A stretch of DNA of 10,580 bases from positions 1-10,580 of the forward strand of contig JAGHUY010000355.1 in assembly GCA_018064545.1 (NCBI GenBank), read 5' to 3'. This DNA comes from Candidatus Apopatosoma intestinale. GTDB lineage: Bacteria; Bacillota; Clostridia; Oscillospirales; CAG-272. How positions within the stretch are numbered: the first letter of the stretch is position 1; every line of letters begins with the position of its first letter. Shown here piece by piece: positions 6,179 to 10,580 of the stretch. Position numbers and translations under genes: made by a program. The notes beneath the pieces are model-generated. The model saw only the letters and a program-made list of their open reading frames with translations, was not told where the DNA came from and did not search any database.

Positions 6179-7739
6179 ACTTAGGGATAATCAGCATTCC
6201 GCCGGTGACCGTGTCACCGGAGAGTTTGTTTTCCCGGCGCAGTCCGTCGGCTGTCGTATGATACTTTTTGGCGATACTCCACAGGTCCTCGCCCGCCGAC
6301 GGGTAATAGACGGTGATGCGGGAGGTCGGAGACGGTGTGACCGGACGGTCCTTATACACCGTCGTTCCGACGATCATGCTATGCTCATACTCGTTGAACG
6401 TAATAAAGCGGATGGCGATTTCCAGGTCGAGAACGACTTTTTCCTTATCCGCTCTCGCACCGGCCGAGAGAACGGCGGTATCCACGGCATACGTAAAGGC
6501 ATCGGCCGTCCGACCCGCTTCCGCTTCCGAACGGAACGGGACGGTATAGGTCTTTCCGACGAAGCCGCCCGATTCGCCCGCCAGAATGACCAAGACTTCG
6601 GCTTTCCCCTCAAAGATCAGTTTCCCGCCCTCCTTTGCCACGCTGTCCGTCACGGCGCAAGCGGAGGTAAAGAGTGCACGGTCATAGTCCGGATCGGCGT
6701 TCTCCTCGCTCTGATTGACCGAAAAATTATAGGTCTGCGACCGCGCGACACTCCCGAGCGGAAGCGTCTCGACCTCATTGTCGCTCTCGTATGGCAGGAA
6801 ATAGGCATCCGAAACGAGCTCGCCCGCCGTGTTGCCGTAGCAATCCACCGTCACGTCGTATGTAAAGTCCATCTCGATCACGCGGCTCTCCCCCGGTTCC
6901 GCGGCCTGCGGACGGTATTCGAGCGAGGTGATCTCGGCTCGCGGCAAAAACGCGGTGCAGGATTCACACGGCATGGCGTCCAGTTCGCCGTCGATCGGCA
7001 CTTTTCTGACAAACGAATAATAGGCAGGTGCCTCCTCCGACTCTTCCCCGGTCGCGGCGGCGTACAGAATGGTCGTAAGGATGTCGCCTTTATAGGAAAT
7101 CCCCTGCTCGGTCGCCCGCGCGTCGTGCAGATACGGGACGGCGGACAGCGTCAGAATCTCTCCGATGGGAGGATAGGAACCCGGCAGTTCGATGTCCTCC
7201 GAAATCGCATTGGCCCGTACCGCAAAACTCTCAAAGCATTCCGCTTCCACCGTCTCGGTCTTCGTCTGCATCGCCGCGCGGTCTTCGGGCGTGACACGGC
7301 CGGAAAGCGTCGGTTCGGTACACCGGTCGGCATAGACGTCCGCCTGCCACTGCAACTTGGTTCTCGTCATCAGTTTGCGCGGGCCCTGCAAACGGCATCC
7401 GGTGCCGTTTGTGCCCGTGCGGAACGTAAGGTTCATCCCATCCTCATAGCCGGGGATCGTCATACTGCCGGAGATCGGGGATTCAAAATCCGCGCTTTTG
7501 ATCTCCCCCTGCGGGCTCATATAAAGCACCTGATAGCAAACGGTGCCGTCGTATTCCAAGGTATCTCCGTTCACATAATGGCTCAGCCCGCCCAGCCGCG
7601 CTTCCGTCCGCAGAAGACGGTTGACGTCCGGCAGATAATCGGGAAGGTCGTACTTTTCGGAGCACTCTTTCTCTCCCGTCCCCTCCCAGACCTTTGTCAT
7701 CACGCAGAATTTGCCCTGCTCTTTTTCGGATACTTGCAT
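6174..7739 (-). CDS. sipL: SipL-like spore coat/cortex assembly protein (DUF3794/SPOCS repeats plus C-terminal LysM)
   Basis: 521 residues, very close to the ~520 of Clostridioides difficile SipL. Three SPOCS (DUF3794) repeats are visible by their recurring G.(V/I)...VLY.....GE pattern: around 35-130 (GTVCYQVLYMSPQGEI at 65-80), 190-300 (YKGDILTTILYAAATGE from 216) and 355-455 (FEGKAEVLVILAGESGG from 376). A LysM domain closes the protein (about 475-520: ITVYYPSAGEDLWSIAKKY ... GGMLIIP). In C. difficile, SipL binds SpoIVA through the LysM domain and is required for coat localisation and normal cortex in the mother cell. No signal peptide or membrane segment is seen, consistent with a cytosolic mother-cell protein. 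The ATG at 7739 has only a weak ribosome site; an ATG 13 codons later is possible. It lies 110 bp downstream of sigK with its own sigma-E-like promoter. Confidence 0.88.
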   Translation of the reverse strand: MQVSEKEQGKFCVMTKVWEGTGEKECSEKYDLPDYLPDVNRLLRTEARLGGLSHYVNGDTLEYDGTVCYQVLYMSPQGEIKSADFESPISGSMTIPGYEDGMNLTFRTGTNGTGCRLQGPRKLMTRTKLQWQADVYADRCTEPTLSGRVTPEDRAAMQTKTETVEAECFESFAVRANAISEDIELPGSYPPIGEILTLSAVPYLHDARATEQGISYKGDILTTILYAAATGEESEEAPAYYSFVRKVPIDGELDAMPCESCTAFLPRAEITSLEYRPQAAEPGESRVIEMDFTYDVTVDCYGNTAGELVSDAYFLPYESDNEVETLPLGSVARSQTYNFSVNQSEENADPDYDRALFTSACAVTDSVAKEGGKLIFEGKAEVLVILAGESGGFVGKTYTVPFRSEAEAGRTADAFTYAVDTAVLSAGARADKEKVVLDLEIAIRFITFNEYEHSMIVGTTVYKDRPVTPSPTSRITVYYPSAGEDLWSIAKKYHTTADGLRRENKLSGDTVTGGMLIIPKS

Positions 7740-7817
7740 TTCGTTCTCGCTTTCTCGGCGATTCTTCCGCTGATGCCCTCGCCGCAGGCGCGGGAAATCC
7801 CGCCGGTTTTTGTTTCC

Positions 7818-7847
7818 ATTATATGCGGACTTTTCCGCCGATATGTC
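7818..7847 (-). promoter_or_regulatory. Candidate sigma-E-type promoter of sipL
   Basis: On the minus strand GACATATC (7840-7847) is followed after 14 bp by CATATAAT (7818-7825). Consensus for sigma-E is about KMATATT, 14 bp, CATACAHT, so the -10 has one mismatch and the -35 keeps its CATAT core. The start would be near 7811, leaving a ~70-nt leader. The -35 begins just past the sigK stop. sipL is a sigma-E gene in C. difficile, so the match makes biological sense. Confidence 0.5.
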
Positions 7848-7849
7848 CG

Positions 7850-8542
7850 CTAAAAGACCGAGTTTTTCAGAACCCCCTCTATTTTTTCAAGGGCACCTTT
7901 TTCGATACGGGAGACGTACGACCGGGAAATGCCCAGTTTCGCCGCCACCTCCCGCTGGGTGGCGGCCGGCTTCCCCGCCAGTCCGTATCGCAGGATGATG
8001 ATCTCCTTTTCGCGCTCGTCCAGCATGGATAGGATCAGTTCTTTGGCCTTTCGGCCGGTGATCCGGGCATCCAGGTCCTCCGCGATGGTGTCGTCCACGC
8101 TGATGATGTCGATATACGTAAGCGGATTCCCGTCCTTGTCCGTATCGATGGAATCGCCCAGAAGAACCTCCCCCGACGTCTTCTTCTGCGCCCGGAAATA
8201 CATCAGAATCTCGTTTTGCAGGCACTTGCTCGCATAGGTGGCGAACCGCGCCCCGTTTTCGCTGTCAAAGGAGTCGATCGCCTTGATCAGTCCGATCGTC
8301 CCGATGGAGATCAGGTCTTCCTGATTCTGACTTGCCGTATAGTACTTTTTCACGATATGTGCCACCAGCCGCATATTGTGTTCGATCAGCCGATCCCGCG
8401 CCTTTTTGTCCCCCGCGTGCATCCGGCGAAAGCATTCCGCCTCCTCGGAGGGCGACAGCGGGGGCGGAAAACTCTGCGTATAAGACACCCGCAGAAAAAA
8501 AGCCGACAGCCCCGAAAGCAGGGCGGAAAGAAATCCGAACAT
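7850..8542 (-). CDS. sigK: RNA polymerase sporulation sigma factor SigK, intact, with pro-sequence
   Basis: 230 residues. Region 2 is very well conserved (RLIEHNMRLVAHIVKKY at 51-67, EDLISIGTIGLIKAID at 75-90, FATYASKCLQNEILMYFR at 100-117). Region 4 contains DEREKEIIILRYGL (175-188) and the helix-turn-helix with GISRSYVSRIEK (204-215), the SigK/SigE hallmark. Sigma-K directs late mother-cell genes such as coat and dipicolinate genes. The start at 8542 is chosen because AGGGGG lies 9 nt upstream; the in-frame ATG at 8560 has no good site. With this start, a hydrophobic 20-residue leader ends at S20-Y21, the same position and residues as the Bacillus subtilis pro-sigma-K cleavage site. This implies membrane tethering and processing by a SpoIVFB-type protease. 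The gene is continuous, with no skin-like insertion. It differs from C. difficile SigK, which lacks a pro-sequence. Confidence 0.95.
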   Translation of the reverse strand: MFGFLSALLSGLSAFFLRVSYTQSFPPPLSPSEEAECFRRMHAGDKKARDRLIEHNMRLVAHIVKKYYTASQNQEDLISIGTIGLIKAIDSFDSENGARFATYASKCLQNEILMYFRAQKKTSGEVLLGDSIDTDKDGNPLTYIDIISVDDTIAEDLDARITGRKAKELILSMLDEREKEIIILRYGLAGKPAATQREVAAKLGISRSYVSRIEKGALEKIEGVLKNSVF

Positions 8543-8578
8543 ATCCGTTTTCCCCCTCATTTTCCGTGTTCTCTTCCA

Positions 8579-8586
8579 TCAGTATG
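8579..8586 (-). promoter_or_regulatory. Possible mother-cell -10 element upstream of sigK
   Basis: CATACTGA on the minus strand resembles the sigma-E -10 CATACAHT at its first five positions. It would place a start near 8572, about 30 nt before the ATG at 8542. The -35 region (GCAAGTT about 14-15 bp upstream) is only a partial match. sigK is sigma-E dependent in known sporeformers. Confidence 0.3.
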
Positions 8587-8602
8587 CCGAAGATGAGAAA
8601 AA

Positions 8603-8626
8603 CTTGCACTTTTTCTTGCACTTTGC
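8603..8626 (+). repeat. Tandem direct repeat, period 12 bp, upstream of the Ppx/GppA gene
   Basis: CTTGCACTTT occurs at 8603-8612 and again at 8615-8624, exactly 12 bp apart, with two spacer Ts. The second copy supplies the -35 hexamer TTGCAC of the downstream promoter; the first would be a displaced duplicate. It could be an operator or a simple local duplication. Confidence 0.6.
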
Positions 8627-8644
8627 CGGGATTTGTGGTATACT
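8616..8644 (+). promoter_or_regulatory. Strong sigma-A-type promoter of the Ppx/GppA gene
   Basis: TTGCAC (8616-8621), 17-bp spacer, TATACT (8639-8644). The transcription start would be near 8651, giving a ~24-nt leader with a GAGAG ribosome site at 8661-8667. Vegetative expression is expected. Confidence 0.75.
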
Positions 8645-8674
8645 GGATATAAAGTAAAATGAGAGAGTTTTTTT

Positions 8675-9643
8675 ATGGAAAGCAAACTGTTTCGATGCGG
8701 TGTCATCGACATCGGTGCCAACAGTGTCCGTATGAATATCTACGATATTGACGGAGAAGCGGGCACCTATGCCATCGTCACGACCGCACGCAATATGCTG
8801 GGACTGGCCGCGCTCGTCTCGGGCGGGCAGATTCCCGACCGGGGATGCGAACAACTGATCCGGATTCTCCGCTCGTTTCTGGACAAGGCCGCAGAGTTTT
8901 CCTGCCGTCAGGTGCTCGCCTTTGCGACCGCCAGTCTGCGCAGTGTATCCAATGGGAAGATCATCACCGAAAAGATTCGGTCCGAACTCGGACTTTCCGT
9001 GCAGATCATCACCGGAGAAGAAGAGGCGCGCTACGACTTTTCCGCCGTCTCCCACCGTTTCGGCGGCGAACTGGACAAGCGCGGAGTCGTGCTGGATATG
9101 GGCGGTGGGTCAACCGAGATGATCGCGTTTGAAGACGGGAACCTCACGGCGCTGGCCAGCATGAAGATCGGCTGTCTCGCGCTGTACCGCCATTATGTAA
9201 AGCAAAAAAAAGTTCCGCCGTTTCCGTCAGGGACGGAATCGTGGAACATGATCCGGTATACCCGCATGGTCATCGGGTCCAAAAAAGAATTTCGCGGTTA
9301 CGGTGGCACCGCCTATCTGATCGGCGGCACCGCCCGGACGCTCGCGCGGCTTCATCAGCGGCTCTTCGATAACACCGGCATGACGGATGGTTACCGGTTC
9401 CCCGCCGGAGACCTTGCCATCCTCAAAAAGCGGATTTTGGACGATATGCAGGCAGGCGGGACGCTTCTCTCAGAAATGGCCGGGGACCGGATGAATTCCA
9501 TCGTTCCCGGGGTGCTGGCCTACACGGAAATCCTGTCTTTTCTGAAAGTCACGACCGTCGTCTCCTGCGGGAGCGGCGTGCGGGACGGCTTTCTTCTCGA
9601 TTTCATCGCGAACCGTTTCCCGAAAGAATCTCGAGAAGTTTGA
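8675..9643 (+). CDS. ppx: Ppx/GppA-family phosphatase (exopolyphosphatase or guanosine pentaphosphatase)
   Basis: 322 residues, the usual length of the short two-domain actin-fold form (about 300). Motifs in order: phosphate-1 loop IDIGANSVRMNIYDI (11-25); ATASLRSVSNG (85-94 region); acidic IITGEEEARYDF (111-122), holding the presumed catalytic glutamate; phosphate-2 loop VLDMGGGSTEM (139-149); GGTARTLARL (217-226); and DRMNSIVPG (271-279), equivalent to the RAD-I-GG region of the family. Members release phosphate from polyphosphate or from pppGpp; sequence alone does not separate the two. The start at 8675 follows a GAGAG site and a strong promoter. No ppk or other polyphosphate gene is visible nearby. 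The 3' end overlaps the convergent spoIIR gene by 41 bp. Confidence 0.88.
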   Translation: MESKLFRCGVIDIGANSVRMNIYDIDGEAGTYAIVTTARNMLGLAALVSGGQIPDRGCEQLIRILRSFLDKAAEFSCRQVLAFATASLRSVSNGKIITEKIRSELGLSVQIITGEEEARYDFSAVSHRFGGELDKRGVVLDMGGGSTEMIAFEDGNLTALASMKIGCLALYRHYVKQKKVPPFPSGTESWNMIRYTRMVIGSKKEFRGYGGTAYLIGGTARTLARLHQRLFDNTGMTDGYRFPAGDLAILKKRILDDMQAGGTLLSEMAGDRMNSIVPGVLAYTEILSFLKVTTVVSCGSGVRDGFLLDFIANRFPKESREV

Positions 9644-10199
9644 ATTTGATTTGATAACGCGGGCTTTCGCTCTCGGTCAGAATCCGAATCTGATCCGGGG
9701 TGAAGCCCGTTTTTGCCATCTCATAGCGGGCGCCGGCCGTACCGGTGCAGACCTGTGGGAACAACACGCACCACCAGTTATGTCCGGCCGCCTCGCCGAT
9801 GCGGATTTGCAGCGAAGCGTATTCCCCGGCAGGGAGCGTCACGTCCTCATAGGATCGCGTGGGATAGTTTTCCCGCGTCAGCAAAACGTCCACCTCATCG
9901 TCGCAGGCGATCTCCGAGAGATACGCCTTGGCACGGTCGCGGATAGTCCCCAGATGATTCTGTAAAAGCGCCTCGGCTTCGCCGGCGCTTTTTGCTTTCT
10001 CGGTGATCGATGAGACAAGGTCGAGCGTCGCGTCCCGGACGCCCAATTTGATTCTTTGATCCTCTTCGGAATCGGAATCGGCGATCACGTGCAGACGGAC
10101 GACTTGATCGTACACGTCGCACTCCTCCTTGGTGGGAACAAACGAACAGGCAAGACATACGACGAGGACAAGCGAGGTAAACACGGTAAGAAAACGCAT
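9603..10199 (-). CDS. spoIIR: Stage II sporulation protein R (SpoIIR)
   Basis: 198 residues. An N-terminal hydrophobic segment (residues 1-21) serves as signal peptide or anchor. It is followed by the family motif VVRLHVIADSDSEEDQ..K..VRDA (33-57), then PTRSYEDVTLPAGEYASLQI (113-132 region) and the hallmark G.NWWCVLFPQVC (139-151). SpoIIR is made in the forespore under sigma-F and secreted into the intermembrane space, where it activates the SpoIIGA protease to process pro-sigma-E. AAGGAG (10207-10212) lies 7 nt before the ATG at 10199, fixing the start. The stop lies inside the end of the convergent ppx gene, with no terminator between them. Confidence 0.94.
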   Translation of the reverse strand: MRFLTVFTSLVLVVCLACSFVPTKEECDVYDQVVRLHVIADSDSEEDQRIKLGVRDATLDLVSSITEKAKSAGEAEALLQNHLGTIRDRAKAYLSEIACDDEVDVLLTRENYPTRSYEDVTLPAGEYASLQIRIGEAAGHNWWCVLFPQVCTGTAGARYEMAKTGFTPDQIRILTESESPRYQIKFKLLEILSGNGSR

Positions 10200-10217
10200 A
10201 AAATATCTCCTTTTTCG

Positions 10218-10233
10218 CGGAACGGGGGTTCCG
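10218..10233 (-). other. Small hairpin in the spoIIR leader
   Basis: CGGAAC (10218-10223) and GTTCCG (10228-10233) are perfect inverted repeats around a 4-nt loop (CCCC on the minus strand). The structure ends 5 nt upstream of the spoIIR ribosome site. It lacks a U-tract, so it is not a classical terminator. It could affect translation or mRNA stability. Confidence 0.4.
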
Positions 10234-10254
10234 TAAGTACTGTTGCCGGCACGG

Positions 10255-10285
10255 TTATTATGCCTCCCGTGGTTTTGAAATATTC
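10255..10285 (-). promoter_or_regulatory. Weak candidate forespore (sigma-F-like) promoter of spoIIR
   Basis: On the minus strand GAATA (10281-10285) and, after 16 bp, GGCATAATAA (10255-10264) partly resemble the sigma-F pattern (GYATA, about 15 bp, GGnnAnAnT). Both elements have mismatches. spoIIR is sigma-F dependent in Bacillus and Clostridium, which is why the site is listed. Confidence 0.25.
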
Positions 10286-10340
10286 ATTTCTTTTTCTTTT
10301 TTTGGGAAAAATTTCCGCATTATCCGTTTTTCATCTCCCG

Positions 10341-10349
10341 CATAGTATA
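10341..10349 (+). promoter_or_regulatory. Sigma-K-type -10 element upstream of dpaA
   Basis: CATAGTATA matches the sigma-K -10 CATAnnnTA at every fixed position. The -35 position about 16-17 bp upstream reads ATC rather than AC-centred, a weak match. Transcription would start near 10356, about 50 nt before the ATG. Dipicolinate synthase genes are sigma-K dependent in Bacillus. Confidence 0.45.
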
Positions 10350-10406
10350 AAGGTATGCCGCCCATAATAGCCCGGCGGGTTAATTTTCTACGGGCGACAC
10401 ATAGTT

Positions 10407-10580
10407 ATGAAAACCAAAATCACCGTTTTGGGCGGAGACGCCCGCACACTCACCACCGCCGAAGAACTCCGGCGCGCAGGATACACCGTCACCCTCTGTG
10501 GGTTCGAAACCGAAAGCAACGCCTTTCTCCGGGAATCCCTTTCCCATGCCGACGCGGTCATCCTCCCCATGCCCGTGACA
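10407..10580 (+). CDS. dpaA: Dipicolinate synthase subunit A (DpaA/SpoVFA), N-terminal 58 residues only
   Basis: The frame is open from ATG 10407 to the window end. The protein begins with a short beta strand and glycine motif (KITVLGGDARTLTTAEELRR, residues 4-23) typical of the N-terminal domain of this family, then HADAVILPMPVT (47-58), corresponding to the conserved ILP(L/M)PV segment. DpaA and DpaB convert dihydrodipicolinate to dipicolinic acid in the mother cell; the acid is then loaded into the spore core with calcium. The ribosome site is weak (GGGCGA about 10 nt upstream). dpaB would be expected just beyond the right edge. Confidence is limited by the short visible length but supported by a sigma-K-type -10 and sporulation neighbours. 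Confidence 0.8.
   Translation, partial: MKTKITVLGGDARTLTTAEELRRAGYTVTLCGFETESNAFLRESLSHADAVILPMPVT

Noticed and set aside
7790..7803. GCGGGA/TCCCGC hairpin followed on the plus strand by a short T run, resembling a terminator
   Set aside because: No plus-strand gene ends here, and on the minus strand, where sigK and sipL are read, there is no U-tract after it. At most it is a leader structure.
6258..7853. A 531-codon open frame on the plus strand opposite sipL, longer than sipL itself
   Set aside because: Its translation is rich in Arg, His and Gly, with no recognisable domain, and it runs into the sigK end. The minus-strand frame shows clear SPOCS repeats and LysM. It is a shadow of codon bias in GC-rich DNA.
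8543..8560. Upstream ATG for sigK at 8560
   Set aside because: It lacks a good ribosome site. The start at 8542 has one and places the pro-sequence cleavage residues at 20/21.
10305..10316. Near-palindrome GGAAAAATTTCC between spoIIR and dpaA
   Set aside because: It could be an operator, but it is short and lies in an AT-rich stretch. I recognise no regulator consensus in it.
1..10580. CRISPR arrays, tRNA or rRNA genes, transposases, attachment sites, riboswitches
   Set aside because: None were recognisable on either strand by reading. The repetition in 4748-6144 is at the protein level, from diverged binding modules.

Overview
The window suggests an endospore-forming member of the Clostridia (Firmicutes/Bacillota), probably an uncultured or gut-type lineage with moderately high GC coding DNA and AT-rich promoter gaps. 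The evidence is the gene set: a GerA-type germinant receptor protein, a SleC-like cortex-lytic protein, a SipL-like DUF3794/LysM protein (the clostridial SpoIVA partner), the sporulation sigma factor SigK, SpoIIR, and the start of dipicolinate synthase subunit A. I see no insertion sequence, phage gene, CRISPR array, tRNA or rRNA. No gene-free gap exceeds about 210 bases.

Layout. (1) 1-1136, minus: the 5' part of an MFS-type transporter, read out of the left edge, with a good vegetative-type promoter at 1171-1199. (2) 1299-6144, plus: a five-gene germination block. It holds gerA, a polytopic gerB-like gene overlapping it by 11 bp, a 135-residue protein resembling the N-terminal pro-region of SleC, a SpoIID-domain/three-module peptidoglycan-binding protein resembling mature SleC, and a two-module peptidoglycan-binding protein overlapping that gene by 1 base. 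It ends in a perfect palindromic terminator (6140-6178) shared with the convergent sipL gene. (3) 6174-8542, minus: sigK followed by sipL. (4) 8675-9643, plus: a Ppx/GppA phosphatase driven by a strong housekeeping-type promoter. (5) 9603-10199, minus: spoIIR, whose 3' end overlaps the phosphatase gene by 41 bp. (6) 10407 to the edge, plus: dpaA (spoVFA), truncated by the window.

How the genes fit together (family knowledge plus inference). SpoIIR is the forespore signal that triggers sigma-E activation in the mother cell. Sigma-E would drive sipL, which has a sigma-E-like promoter, and probably sigK. Sigma-K would drive dpaA, which has a good sigma-K -10. The GerA/GerB proteins would sit in the inner spore membrane and have a sigma-G-like promoter. 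The SleC-like proteins would degrade cortex during germination. One short window therefore carries genes for engulfment-stage signalling, coat/cortex assembly, dipicolinate synthesis and germination.

The most unusual feature is that the SleC-like enzyme appears split into two in-frame genes, pro-region and enzyme. They are separated by a single TAA that is embedded in a strong ribosome binding site, and they lie directly downstream of germinant receptor genes. A mother-cell-type promoter and an inverted repeat sit at the head of this sub-operon and may let it be expressed separately from gerAB.
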